Positions 26,301-39,300 of a stretch of 64,000 nt of DNA are shown piece after piece. Position numbers and translations under genes: made by a program. Source of the DNA: Coffea arabica (lineage: Eukaryota > Streptophyta > Magnoliopsida > Gentianales > Rubiaceae); the NCBI RefSeq assembly GCF_036785885.1, contig NC_092317.1, positions 3,660,501 through 3,724,500 of the forward strand, given 5' to 3'. The notes beneath the pieces are model-generated. The model searched no databases. It saw only the letters and a program-made list of their open reading frames with translations, and had not been told where the DNA came from. Every line of letters starts with the position of its first letter. The first letter of the stretch is position 1.

Positions 26301-27637
26301 TATTATGCCCCTCATCCTGCAATCTTAAATTTATCAAACAACAGAGAAGTCACATACCATGAAATGAAGCTTCTTTAATCAATTGAAAATCATTGTGGAT
26401 CTTCTTTCTTGAGACACAAAATAATATAGGCTCTATTACACACACATATAAAAATCGTCCATCATTATTATTAAAGTTAAAGATGCCCCCTGTGAGTGGA
26501 TTTTTGAGTTACGTTACTCTTGGATAATGACAAGATAATTTTTAAATATTTTACGTGCATCATGAGTCTGATGTGTCTCCACCATGGTACTAGCCATATA
26601 GGGTCCTGCTTAAGAGATCTCTTAGGTAACAAATCAAGGCAATGAAGATTTGCAACATTTTAATGTAGGAAAATTGATGTGATAGCATGGCTTGTGGATC
26701 ATTGTAGAACTCAATTTCCACATGGCTTTACCTAACCATTGAGGAAGACCTCTGCATAGATGGTCTATTTCTTCGCCTGCAGGTGGGTCAAAAACCCTGT
26801 CGTTTAGTAGAGTCTCAGCCCTTCTAGGTTCTAACGACCACTACTACTTTCTACTACTACACTTTTTTTTTTTTTTTTTTTTGTGTTGTTGGAGCTAGTA
26901 ATGTCACTTCAGAGTGGTATATTTAATCAATCATTCATTCATTTAACTGTACGGACTGATGTTTATATGCAATACTGACTGAAACCCATGATACCATTAA
27001 TTAAAAATGTTTAAATCTTCAAACCATATACATAGTTGTGGTGCCCAAAAGCATAATGGGAATCCTGACAGTTTCTTCAAATATCATGGATCATGTCCCG
27101 TTTGATATTTACAAGGATGACAATTAAAGGCTCCATAAAACCACCATATATTTCCATGTTTCTGAAAATATTCTGAGGATCAAGCAACTACTTGGACTTG
27201 GAGACTTGTTTCTTTTTCAGCCAACTGTTCCTCAAACAACTCTTTCGTTTTTCTTTTGAAAATTTGCATTAACATACCGCAAAGCGTTCTGCCAAAAAAA
27301 AAAAAAAAAAAAAGCTCTATGGAAGGAACATCAACTAAAGCTTAAAGAGATTTTGGGACGAGATGTCAAAATTGAGCACATATGATAATCTAAGCAACGC
27401 AAATTGATCGCGAAAGCTATACACGATAGAATCTGCCAACTGCCAAAACGATAAAAATAACCAATTCAAGAATAGCAAATTCCTCTGCGGCTAATGAAAA
27501 AAAATAACAATTTTAACATCTACTAATTATTTTAAAAAGAAAAAAAAAACAGAATCCAATAAGAAGGAACCCTAGAAAAAAACTGTCACAAAAACAAATA
27601 AGCTGTAACTACTGGTGCCACTAGGACTACTGCTGCT
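23357..27637. other. 4.3 kb intergenic region without a supportable gene
   Basis: It contains the 3' UTR of the MAM33-like gene, AT-rich DNA, a T-run near 26863-26884, and the 3' flank of the zinc-finger gene. One open frame (25250-25648) starts at a non-ATG codon, shows no family motif and is not called. No transposon ends were recognised. Confidence 0.5.
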
Positions 27638-28609
27638 CTAGAGTTTGAGGGACAAGTCGAGCTTTTTCAACTCTTCTTGACTAGTTTTCAGGTTAGGAGG
27701 AGGACCACTGTCCCATTTGTACGACCCTCCAATTCCTTCAACCACAGGAGTAGAAAATTTTTGATTAATATTGGTATCAAACCTAGCAGCCCCACCAATT
27801 GAGGAAGATCCCATGTGATAATTTTCCGGTGCAAGCCTCCCAATCGCCGGTTGCTGATCAAGAGGCTTTCTAGACCATCCAGCTTGCCCATACATAGGTG
27901 AAAAGCCAACATGATTGGATGCAAAATAAGCCGGCTTGGGAATCATGGAATGAGCCTGAATCCCAAGAGACCTGTTGTTGTTGAATGAGCCATGCAGAGG
28001 CAAAGAAGCCATGCTTGGGTAACGCTGCAACAATGAATCGTGCCCAAAAGCTGCTGCTGATGAAGATGACGCTCCCCCGGTCGAACCACCAATCCGGTTC
28101 CCTCTTTTTGCGATTGTTCTCTCACGTTTATGTGCATTTTGATGGCCTCCAAGAGCCTGAGAACTACAGAATTTTCTCTGGCAGTAGTTGCAAGAAAACA
28201 CCCGTCGCTCGGGTTCTTGATTGTTACTAGCACTATTATTGTTAACCCCCAGGGGATTAATGGCATCCGTACTAGCGCTAGTACTTGAGGGATGATTAAT
28301 CTGTGATGAAACCCCCATGTTGTTGTGTAGACAATCTATAAGGTTGAGTTCAGGCTTCAAATCCTTGGCGCTGGCGAGGCTTAAATCCAAAGCGAGATGA
28401 GGGGTTTTGACATCTTTATCATCATCTTCTTGCTTGTGATTTTGATGTTGCACTTCTTCTAATTTTGGGCTGTCCATTGATGGTGAGTTATTTGGGCACG
28501 CAAGAGAATTAGTATCGGAAAGTGAGGCTATGGTTGAAGAAGAAGAAGAAGAAGCAGAAGTTTCATGAGAGAGATCACATGCCTCCTTTCTTGTTGTTTT
28601 TGCCTTCAT
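27638..28609 (-). CDS. ZFP1: Single C2H2 zinc-finger EAR repressor, ZFP1/ZFP4 type
   Basis: This is a nuclear transcriptional repressor of the plant single-finger C2H2 family, which acts in trichome, shoot and hormone-related development. It is an intronless 323-residue protein. The finger is C140-x2-C143-x12-H156-x3-H160 and contains the plant-specific QALGGH DNA-contact motif. There are two EAR repression motifs: LDLSL at about 74-78 and LDLSLKL as the last seven residues, the typical terminus for ZFP1, ZFP4 and ZFP7. The N-terminal quarter is Ser-rich and acidic; the region between finger and C-terminus is Gly/Ser-rich. It is longer than Arabidopsis ZFP1 (about 228 aa). The name rests on position next to MAM33, L7-1 and NIP6-1 homologues; ZFP4 remains possible. 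Confidence 0.9.
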   Translation of the reverse strand: MKAKTTRKEACDLSHETSASSSSSSTIASLSDTNSLACPNNSPSMDSPKLEEVQHQNHKQEDDDKDVKTPHLALDLSLASAKDLKPELNLIDCLHNNMGVSSQINHPSSTSASTDAINPLGVNNNSASNNQEPERRVFSCNYCQRKFCSSQALGGHQNAHKRERTIAKRGNRIGGSTGGASSSSAAAFGHDSLLQRYPSMASLPLHGSFNNNRSLGIQAHSMIPKPAYFASNHVGFSPMYGQAGWSRKPLDQQPAIGRLAPENYHMGSSSIGGAARFDTNINQKFSTPVVEGIGGSYKWDSGPPPNLKTSQEELKKLDLSLKL

Positions 28610-31600
28610 ATGGAAGAATTGATGTGAGACTTTCCACCTTGCGGGTGAAGATTATTGGGATAAATACAAAGAAAGTCGTAATACTTATTGATTGAGAATA
28701 AATGCTGTGGCGCTATGTATAGAAGGAAAATATACAGTTACAGGATCTTATTACGGTAAGAATTGTGAGACAGACAATGGAGAGAGCTGTTATATCTATG
28801 CGTCAGCAAGCTTTTGTTTTGTTTTGTTTCAAATTCATGAAGGACACCAACACTTTCCACTCGTCTTTCCTTATGTTAAATTTTTTTTCTAAATTTTCTT
28901 GCCTTTTTGGTCTTGCCCATTTTGGGGACTTCGGTGGTTGTTTCATGAAAGAAGGCCTAAAGAAAAGGTGATCTTCCTTCTTAGTGTTAGCATTTTGAAA
29001 TAGACCTTTCCTTGAAAATATGTGGTTTTGAGTCGAGGTACGAGTTGGAACAATGACTTCCATTTTCTTTATTCCTTATCCTTCTTGCTTGCGAACTGCA
29101 ATGTCATCCAAAGTGTCAAAAACATGCATGACCGCTTGATGTGCATCAGGGTAACACTAGCTCAAAGTTGTGATTGAAAAGATCACAGCCACTATCTATC
29201 TATCTATGGGGTTTCTTTTTTTTTTTTTTTTTCCTTAATCTCGATCTTATTTCCTTCTAACAAACAGATGCTTTCCTCTATTCCTTTGGATATTTTGTTG
29301 AACTAGACTTCTTAACCCCCAAAGAAAAAATTACATGCGTTTAAAAGTAACATGGCAAGAAGTACGTACAGGTATTAAAGAAGGAATGATGTTTGCCTTA
29401 AATAATCAGCGTCAATTATGCAAAGCATTTGCATTAATTACTTCTAAATCGAGAGGGATTTTATTCTTCTTAGGTAAGTAAGTTCAAACTTGTGAAAAAA
29501 AGAGGAATTTTCGGGTATGGAATTAACATTCGTTACTGGTAATATATATCGGTGTTGTGTTCGCATTCCAAAATGATTAATTACCAACTTGCATGGCATG
29601 GATTTGAATATAGCTGATATAAAGACAAAGTTCATGCAATCTCATCAAGTTGGGAAGAAAAGAAACATTATTGATAACGAATAATGTAAGAGTGGTGCTG
29701 TTGCAGGTTAGTTTGTCACAATTTTATACTTAATTTCTAGTGCGACAGTACTCATAATTAAGCATGGAAAAAAAAAAATTACCGCTGCAATAGAGCACAT
29801 AAAATTTCTTTAGAAGCTAGAAAGAAAAATTAATCTTATAATTAGTATACAAACTAACTAGCATGTCAAATTAATGGAAGTTAATTACTCGATATTTTTT
29901 TCCTTTTTCCTTTTTTGGAGGGGAAGCTATAAAGCACAAATCAGGAATATATATATTACACATCCACTTCATGTGGAAGAAATTTTTATATATGCCATCA
30001 TGGTGCTTTTTATGGCAATATTCAAAGATCATGTCATCATTAAGCTTCCCAAGCAATGAATACATCAGTAATTTATTCCACTCGCTAAGAAAGAAATCAT
30101 GCGATTTTCCCACTAATAGAAATGAATCCTATACATTAATTGCTTTGCACCAAACACCTTGACTGAAATTATTTCAGCAGTGAAATAAATATTGTGTGCA
30201 CATATACATATAAACCATGAGCTAGCGCTCTATCATTATTTTCGAATATCAACAAAATAAGTTTAATAATATCCTCTTGAGGAAGAAATTAATGAGTCTC
30301 ATTTCTTCTAGATGCTCCATTAACTAAATATAGTCATAAAATAATTACCAATATCTCACCACTGATTAATTGCTCGAAACGAAGCCAAACATGATTTCAA
30401 TTTCAAAACCCTTTCTTGGCAAAGGAAAGTAACTTTCATTCCAAAGTGACAGGCACTTTTATTGGGTGGTTTTTAATTTTAATACAGTCGAATTTATGAC
30501 AAGGATTTGTTAGGTACCACTCCACATTGAAGAGAGAATATTATACCCTAAAATGAAACTTGCTCCTCGAATCAGATCTTGGGAGCTGAATCATTATTAT
30601 TAGTGGCCTAGGAATCTTATTTCGCTGTTGTCGATATCTCATGATCAATCTGCAAATACACAAGTAGATAAAAGAGTTCCAATAGCTCTCACAAAGTCTC
30701 TACTTTGTTTGCTTTGACAATAATTCATTCAGATGTGATTGCTTAATTTAATGGTGTATATCATACTATTACTTGTTCACGGTCACGTAATTAACTACTA
30801 CATCCTTCTGTCTTTTCATTTTTGGTTCTTTCCATTTAATTTCTTTCCCCTTTACAATAAATCAAGGGACAATAACGGAAAACCTCCTCTTCTTAAGTGG
30901 AATTTATTGAGATATATTCGACCACGAGATCGATGCAGGAATACATTAATAACTTTGGCTAAGCTACAGTTCGGATCATCATCGCTATTTTTTAGAATTT
31001 CTTTTTTTTTTATATATATAAAAAAAATGTATTTTAGCGATCTGATATATATATGTGTAAAGTAAAAGAATGATTAAAAAATGCGTTCACAAAAAATGTA
31101 AAAATGTTTTCTTGAAAAACTACAACTCAAACAATTAGATTAGGGGACCATATAAACTATAAGTTGAAGTTGCAAAAAAATTAAACTGAATCCACACTTC
31201 GGTATTAAACTGTTTTTCCGTTGTTGAATTAGCTCGAGATAAATTTACTAATAAATGTTTGATGAGGAAATTAGGTAATTTGGGAGACATTTATGGTTTT
31301 ATATGTATCTATGCATTCGAGCCAAACATTTTGCCCTAAAAAAATCCTCTACCTACTCTAAGTTAGACTTCATCGGTGGGATCTGTATTGCGTTATTTCA
31401 TTAAACATTTTGTCAACCATGAAGAACATTTTGCGGATGCGGAATAATTCAAAGGCCTTCGTCAGTCGAAAAAGAAAATAGAAAAAAGATAACCAATAGC
31501 CCAATAGCATCAATGCCCCGTGCGCAAATAGGAGTTGTGTTTTGTCATGCAGCAGTTGGAAATGCGACGAATGGCCGACAGGTAGATGGCGGAAGCTGAT

Positions 31601-34143
31601 GTATAAGGGCCTTAACGTGCTACCTCAGTGCCATCCGACGCTGAGATTGATCTCTTTGTAAGAATTATTATCCACAGAACACAATCATTTCCTATATATA
31701 TACATATATAGCTTCTGATAAACATCGTTTTCACCGAACACTACTGTTAATTAAAGAAAAGGGAGAGACGTATTCTCATTGGAGAAGAAAGGGATCAGGA
31801 AAGAAAAGGACATTAGTTTGCAGTTTTAGTTGGAAATTATTCAGTGCACAATAACCATGCTTGGCGGTATTGTACACTAGGAGAAGATGATTGTCAATGA
31901 ACACTGAAAAAACTAGCTTTGAAAACTGTAGTACCGTAAAATTAGGATGAAGCCTCACAAGACAAATAGTAGTTTCAATCCACAATCCAAGATTTTCTTT
32001 ACTACTCCCCCTCCCTCCCTCCCTCCCTCTCAGATAAAGAATAATACCATGTTTGTTTGGACAGGAGATTATATATTGAAAAGAATTTTTAGAATAATCG
32101 CATAGAGCGTGCGCTTTACTTTAGGGATAATATGATATACGTAAAATAAAAGTTTATCAAAAACATAAAAAAAAATAATTAAAAAACATGTCCAAGGGCA
32201 GAGTGGCATGATAGCTGCAGCGTAGACTCGCGAGTGTGTGTGTGTAGTGTATTGCTAATTTGCTATACACATTTTTTATACGTACAAGTGTAGGTTCGTG
32301 TCACGCATTTACATGATGATGATAATGAAACTTGTGTTGACAATCCCAGCAGGATGAAAAGGGTGTGGTGGTATCCGCCCAACAGCACACGATCGATTGT
32401 GATAAACTAAAAAGGCTAAAACAAAAATAACAAATGCACATGCATGCAGTGTCTTTGGATGACATTATGGGGCAATTGTGAAATGTGGGAGAAGCCAAGG
32501 GACTTTTGCGTTGATTCCTTGTTGGGTTGAGTTTGCTTAGTCTAATCAAACAGCAAGTCTAGATAATAAAGCTGGTTAGATTTCTTTGTCTGCATATCTG
32601 ATGCAATCAACATCAGAAAGAAATTTTGAAGAGGAAGCTTTTGTAGCCTTTTCTATCGCTGTCTTTCAGTTTCACATAGAAAAAGGCAGATCACGAAAGA
32701 AGAGGAATATATCAAAGTCCAAACACCACTTCAACTATGACGTCTCCCGTTCCTTTTAAATGTCACATTCAAACCCACACCATCTCCCCATTTTTCACTT
32801 TACTTCTTGTTGCTCGGTTCGTACATGAATCAGCTTAGAAGTGGATCCCTTTTTTTCCCCCAGAAAACCCCACAAAAAATAAAAAAATGTGGATCACAAT
32901 TTACAATAACCGCAGAAAAAAGTGAATTAAACTAACCCCAGCACAAATTGCATTAAATCCTTCTCTGAACTGTAGGTTGGGGGTTCAAACTAACCCCACC
33001 TTCAGTAATAAAAATTTAAAAATTGTGTCAAAACATCCTTTTGATTTAATCAAATCTATATACCTGTTAACCTCTCTTACGATACTATCGTTGCCCGGCC
33101 AAAAAATGAAAAAGGTGAATCACAATTTACAATGCCCATTTTGCTAAATGAATTTGACAGCAGGCCAGGGTACTGGGCATGGTCAGCATCGCGCTGCTCC
33201 AGTGGATTTGGAAGAAAACTCTCGCCCCTTAGTCTTCTTGGCCCATTTGGCTTGCCCAATCAACAACCCGCCCAGCCACAGCAACCCCCATATTTGATAC
33301 TATTAAAACCTAGAAAATCCCCAAAAAAAAAGGAAAATGGAAAAGTATATACGTATTTCTTATTTTGGCCGGCATGATACTTTCAGCTAAGTAAGGTATG
33401 CTGAAACTTGTTTTGGTTACAGACTCCCACTTTCAAGTAGGTAATATTTTCGAAAGGGTTGGGATCTTCTCCGTTCAATTTCTCTCCATTGTTTATATCT
33501 TAATTTATATAATATTATAAAATTGTGTGATTGTGCCTTTAATTTTTTTAAAATCTCTAAATCAACATACTAAAAAATGATATGTATTTTTTTGACAATA
33601 TCTTGACATTCAATTTAAAATAAACATTTGAACAGTGAAATATGTATATATAGGTCAAAATTATGAAAACAATTGCAATGACTAATTAGACGGCAAAACT
33701 TGGTCAATTTCATGCAAAATTTTATGTATAACTGACACAAGTAATGAAATATATTATAAACCGTGTTGATTTTCGAATATAATTTCTAAATTAATTTTAT
33801 TAAGGCGTAATCGAGAGAATTTCCCTCCAATGTAACGGAGAGGAGCCTAATCATTCTCAAAAAAACCTCATTTCAATAACAGACAAGACTCTACACAACC
33901 ATGCTATAGAACTTTCTTTCTCAATAATTAAAACGCTACACAACTTTCTCAATCATTTTCAGTCAACCGATGGATATCCAAGATATAAAAGCCCAACAAA
34001 TTTAAGCACGAATTTGAAGTTAACTCAATGATAATGCCATATAAAGTCCAAAAGATGACCTGGTACAACGTCTTGTTACAAACTCAGGATGATTTATTTG
34101 TTACAAACGTCTTGTTACAAAAGATGACCTGGTACAACGTCTT
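28610..34143. other. Gene-poor AT-rich region, left part
   Basis: No gene is supported on either strand. It contains the zinc-finger promoter and leader (from 28610), simple repeats (TATC at about 29193-29206, CCCT at 32008-32030), several long A/T runs, a possible decayed TGTTTGGAC-type MITE near 32048, and a 28-bp repeat at 34050-34077 and 34119-34146. In Arabidopsis the gene between ZFP1 and L7-1 is CMT1 (recalled); nothing like a chromomethylase is present here. Confidence 0.5.
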
Positions 34144-34303
34144 GTTTGAATAAGAGTTTATTTGGATGATTTATTTGAAATAATTACTGTAACACTTTTT
34201 ATGATGTGATGTATGTGAGATAAAAAAGATGATAAGAAAGATAAAAAGATGATTGAAATTTGTGAAGCAAATTATTTTATTTCAAATCTTGTTTGTCCAA
34301 ACA
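34144..34303. mobile_element. 160-bp MITE of the TGTTTG / ATTTGAAATAA family
   Basis: The ends begin TGTTTGAATAAGAGTTTATT and finish GTTTGTCCAAACA. The inverted motif ATTTGAAATAA near the left end pairs with TTATTTCAAAT near the right end. The interior has the ACTGTAACACTTTTTATG phrase shared with the copy at 16743-16880. No clear target duplication. Confidence 0.5.
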
Positions 34304-34364
34304 CACCAGACACTAAGAACTAAGGATGAATTGTATGGACAAAGGAAAGAAATGCACAAGCAAC

Positions 34365-34736
34365 TAGAGCTGTTAAACGAACCGAACTGTTCGGTAACTC
34401 GGTTCATTTCGAACGAATTTTTTTGTTCGATTAATAATCGAGCGAACATGAGCATGTTCGCGAGTTTTAACGAACGTTCGCGAACATGGGCATAATTATC
34501 ATTTGACAAATTTTAGAATTAATTTTATGGCTAGACTTTTATGTTTGGAGGGTTTTATTTGTTATTTTTATGTTAATGTTAGTTATATAGTTAATGAATA
34601 ATAGAATTTAGTCACTTAGTGCTTTAATTATTTTTTAGAATGATTAATGATTTATATGGCATATTTAAGGCTTAAAATAATTTGGATTCGAACATTTCGA
34701 GCATGTTCGCGAACGGCTTGTTTATATTAAACGAGC

Positions 34737-34770
<34 letters not shown>

Positions 34771-34930
34771 TACGAATTCGAACTCGAACATGAACTTTGT
34801 TTAATGAATCGAACAAACACAGGTTTGGAGTTCGAAAATTAACGAACGAACATGAACGTTGTTCGAATTGCTTAACGAACAGAGGTCAAATATGAGATAC
34901 TCGGTTTGATTCGACTCGTTTACAGCTTTA
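34365..34930. mobile_element. 566-bp hAT-like MITE with 8-bp target duplication
   Basis: It starts TAGAGCTGTTAAACGA and ends TCGTTTACAGCTTTA, an imperfect terminal inverted repeat. It is flanked on both sides by the identical octamer CAAGCAAC (34357-34364 and 34931-34938), the duplication size of hAT transposons. The subterminal parts are dense in GAAC/CGAAC repeats, including about five consecutive GAACAC-type units at 34738-34768. No coding capacity. It is the best preserved of four related elements in the window. Confidence 0.8.
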
Positions 34931-36313
34931 CAAGCAACTAAATTTAGATGGAATTAATTTTTTTTTTTTAAAAAAAAGAGTAAGGATGGAACGACAGTAT
35001 ATCTTAATATTCAAATCTAGCATGCCGGCAATATTGACAGTCCAGATACATGCACCTTGCAATTAAAGATTACATGGAAAGTATATGTACGAGGAACTAA
35101 GATGAAAAGGTAAAAACCATGTGTACAAATTAAGCTGACCATCATGGGGAGTCAACAACATTTTGCCAGTGCTTGATCCAGGCTTGACAATGTGCATCTT
35201 AAGTTTCAATGGATGCAAAAATTTTCACAAACTCCTGTTTGAACCCAACTAAAGATCAAGGTTTCTAGCCTTGGAAAGTTACTGAAATTTTCGCATCTAG
35301 CTGAGTAGAGGACAATATCAGCAACGTTGCAATACTTGCAGAATGTACATACGAACATTTGACAAAACAAACATATATACCACACTTGTCAAATTTATTC
35401 CACTTTGTACCCCTCTAATTTATACCCATCTAGCTTAGGGAGCTAGCAACTGTGGTGAATTCCTGATTGATACCATTGCTGAATCTAAAACTTGGGCTTC
35501 CTCCTCAATTTTCTTGTAAATATCACCTCTGTAGAAATGTCTTGTCCTAAACAAAACAAATGAAACAAGACATCCAAACAATGTGGCAGCAGTTATTATC
35601 TCAAAAGATCGCCTGTAACATTTCATGCCCTGGTATGTTAAACTTTCCCGACTTTCCTAGTGAGTCCCAATGTTGCTATTTGCTTCATAGCCACCTTGTC
35701 ACAGAGATAGCCCGCCATTCTCAACATTCAACATGTAACAGCCAAATAGACTAGCCCGGCACCTAAATATTGTCAAGTCGAGTGGTATCTCTGCTTCTGC
35801 TCTGATTGCTTGTAATGATATTAAACAGCTATTAATGTGTCAATAACTAAAACAACCTTTTCAATAAGTTTATGGATTTAAGTGTACGATTATTACTAGC
35901 TCAACTCCTCAAACATTTAGTACAAGAATTCCAGAAAAGGAAGAAAGAAAAAAAAAAAAAAAGAATTCGAAAAAATTGATTGCCGTGCATGGGGGCATAT
36001 TGCTGCATTCTAAATGATTGGGACTGAAACACAACTATTTAAAATATGAGGGACCTTTCTAGCAATTTATCCCAAAAAGGGACGTTCTCAGCTTATTTCA
36101 CTAGGGTTTAATAAGTATTGGCAGCCTTGTATATCTTCCCCGCTCTCTCTATTTGTTCTCCGCAACAGGACCGCCACTGCTTATCGCTCCGACGGGTGTT
36201 TCTCCGGTGAGCTTTTGAGAAGACGACGTTAACATTGCTTCTCTTTGTTTTATTAATTATTATTTTATTTTTTTCTTAGCTTTAATTTAGAGGTTGTGCA
36301 GAGATTTAATACT
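34931..36313. promoter_or_regulatory. Intergenic with promoter and leader of the L7-1 gene
   Basis: No gene is seen at 34939-36060. A telo-box (AGGGTTTA, 36103-36110) lies about 200 bp before the start codon, as expected for plant ribosomal-protein promoters. A CT-rich leader follows, and the T-rich stretch at 36240-36290 may include a small leader intron. Confidence 0.5.
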
Positions 36314-39300
36314 ATGGCGGAAGAGGAGCCGAAGCCGTTGAATTACATACCAGAGGTGATATTGAAGAAGAGGAAAAACAATGAGGAGTGGGCGATTAGG
36401 AGAAAGCAGCAGTTGGAGCAGAGAGTTAAGAAGCTCAAGTCGGATAATTTCGTTATTAAGAAGCCTGAACAGTTCATCCGAGAATATCGCGACAGGGTAA
36501 TTTTTCTCTTAATTTCTTGCTTTTAAGGTACTAAATTTTGTTAAAGTTGTTCAATTCGTAATACTACCACTATTACTTGATCTCTGTTTCCTGTGAGTAC
36601 AAAGAAGTTTGTAATACCACTAATAGCTTCAGAATTGATGTTTAACACAAGACTTTCTCCTAGCTGTCCTTTGATATTTTGAGCATACCTGATTCTGTAT
36701 TTGGAAAATTTGAGCTTTCGAAGATTCTTCATGTATTAGTCCCAAACGTGTGTGTTTACATGAGGTTTTCTTCGTATTTGTGATCTGTGGCAATGAAGTT
36801 ATGAATGCAAAAAACCTTGGACTATGATCTTGTCCTTGGGAAGGCTGTAATAATTGAATGCCCTTCTATTATGATCTGAAATGACTTCGTCCTCCTCTGT
36901 GTTGTGTGACATATGGGATGTAATCTAGTTTACCAAATTTGAAGAACAAAAACAGCGGAAAGAGGGAAGAAAGGGGTTCTTTTTTTTAGGTTTTTTTTTT
37001 TGGGGGGGTGGCGGGGAGGGGGACAAATGAAAATGCCAATTAGCAGAGCAAGTGCATCAAATTTTATAAATGATGAATCACTTGCATTGAAGGTTGGCAA
37101 CAGTATAGTGATTCTCCGTGCCTTTCAAATTCACTCAGTTTTGATTATGGCCTCGAACAAATCACTACATTTTTCAAATCTCCCCCACCCCCTGTCCATG
37201 TGCATTAGTGTTGTTAGTCATCTGACTATAGTCTGCAGTTGAGTTATGTCCTTCTGATCTAATTCCAATGAATGCTATGTCATACATGTTGGAGCCACTG
37301 AAAAGCTTTGAGTACTCATTTGGTGGACATGGCTCTCTATAGTATTTTGGGTTGTACCACTTCTTTTCCGTTGCTATCCAGCAGCAGAACGTTATTGAGT
37401 TATGACCTTAAATTTCATTGACAAACTTTTCTACTATCTGCCTATGTTCTGGATGCTTGGTTATGATTTGCTAAAATTCTTACTGTGAAATATTGGTATC
37501 CATTGAGCTGCTAATTGGAAGGGGGACAAATGAAAATGCCAATTAGCAGAGCAAGTGCATCAAATTTTATAAATGATGAATCACTTGCATTGAAGGTTGG
37601 CAACAGCACCCATATAGTGATTCTCCGTGCCTTTCAAATTCACTCAGTTTTGATTATGGCCTCGAACAAATCACTACATTTTTCAAATCTCCCCCACCCC
37701 CTGTCCATGTGCATTAGTGTTGTTAGTCATCTGACTATAGTCTGCAGTTGAGTTATGTCCTTCTGATCTAATTCCAATGAATGCTATGTCATACATGTTG
37801 GAGCCACTGCAAAGCTTTGAGTGCTCATTTGGTGGACATGGCTCTCTATAGTATTTTGGGTTGTACCACTTCTTTTCCGTTGCTATCCAGCAGCAGAACG
37901 TTATTGAGTTATGACCTTAAATTTCATTGACAAACTTTTCTACTATCTGCCTATGTTCTGGATGCTTGGTTATGATTTGCTAAAATTCTTACAGTGAAAT
38001 ATTGGTATCCATTGAGCTGCTAATTGGGAGGGGCACAAATGAAAATGCCAATTAGCAGAGCAAGTGCATCAAATTTTATAAATGATGAATCACTTGCATT
38101 GAAGGTTGGCAACAGCACCCATATAGTGATTCTCCGTGCCTTTCAAATTCACTCAGTTTTGATTATGGCCTCGAACAAATCACTACATTTTTCAAATCTC
38201 CCCCACCCCCTGTCCATGTGCATTAGTGTTGTTAGTCATCTGACTATAGTCTGCAGTTGAGTTATGTCCTTCTGATCTAATTCCAATGAATGCTATGTCA
38301 TACATGTTGGAGACACTGCAAAGCTTTGAGTGCTCATTTGGTGGACATGGCTCTCTATAGTATTTTGGGTTGTACCACTTCTTTTCCATTGCTATCCAGC
38401 AGCAGAACGTTATTGAGTTATGACCTTAAATTTCATTGACAAACTTTTCTACTATCTGCCTATATTCTGGATGCTTGGTCATGATTTGCTAAAATTCTTA
38501 CAGTGAAATATTGGTATCCATTGAGCTGCTTTCAATATTTGTATTATCCTGCCTCTCATGTCTCATATGTCGAAGCTAATTTTATTTGGAAAACTGCAGC
38601 TTCAGAAACCAGCGCTTTTTGTCATCTGCATGTACTGTTGTGTTGTCTGATATCTTTGCGTCCTGATAGGCTAATATATTTGTCATTTGCTGTTTGGCCA
38701 GGAGATGGACCTTGTCCAAATGAAAAACAGGAAGAAGCAACTTATACGGAGTGGCGTGATACCCGACTCCAAGCTTCTATTTGTCGTACGCATAGGAGGG
38801 TGGGTATCTAGACATCTTATTCACTTCCAATTAGTCAATACAATGATCTATTAGATCTTATCCTTGGACATTTATGAGTTATTTGGGGTGCCTTTAAAAT
38901 TGTACATCAATTCGCCATTTTTTATTTGTTTCAGAAAGAATGATATGCATCCAAACACACGGAAGGTTTTGTATTCCTTGAGACTGAGGAGAGTGTTTAA
39001 TGGTGTCTTTCTCAAGGCGAATGGAAGGATAATGGAGATTTTGAAGAAAGTGGAGCCTTACATCACTTATGGGTATGCCAAAGCTGAACCGTATTGCTGC
39101 TGATTCATATGAAGTTACAAGCTATACTTAATAGCATGTGAATTCTGTTATGTTTTTATTGAGTTGTACGTATATCTGCTCCTTTTAGAGGTCTGCTTGA
39201 CATGCTGACTTGAAACAAATGATTGGCTTATCCCTGATAAAACCTTGGGACAATTGATTGACTGTACTTGCTCGCAACTGCCCACCTTGATTTGCTGCAT

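Noticed and set aside
32048-32200. Fourth TGTTTGGAC-type MITE
   Set aside because: The left end resembles the family, but no matching right end or target duplication could be found.
37000-38260. Three repeated frames of about 78-80 codons inside L7-1 intron 1
   Set aside because: They are the same chance frame copied by the triplication; no Kozak context, family similarity or independent transcription signal is visible.
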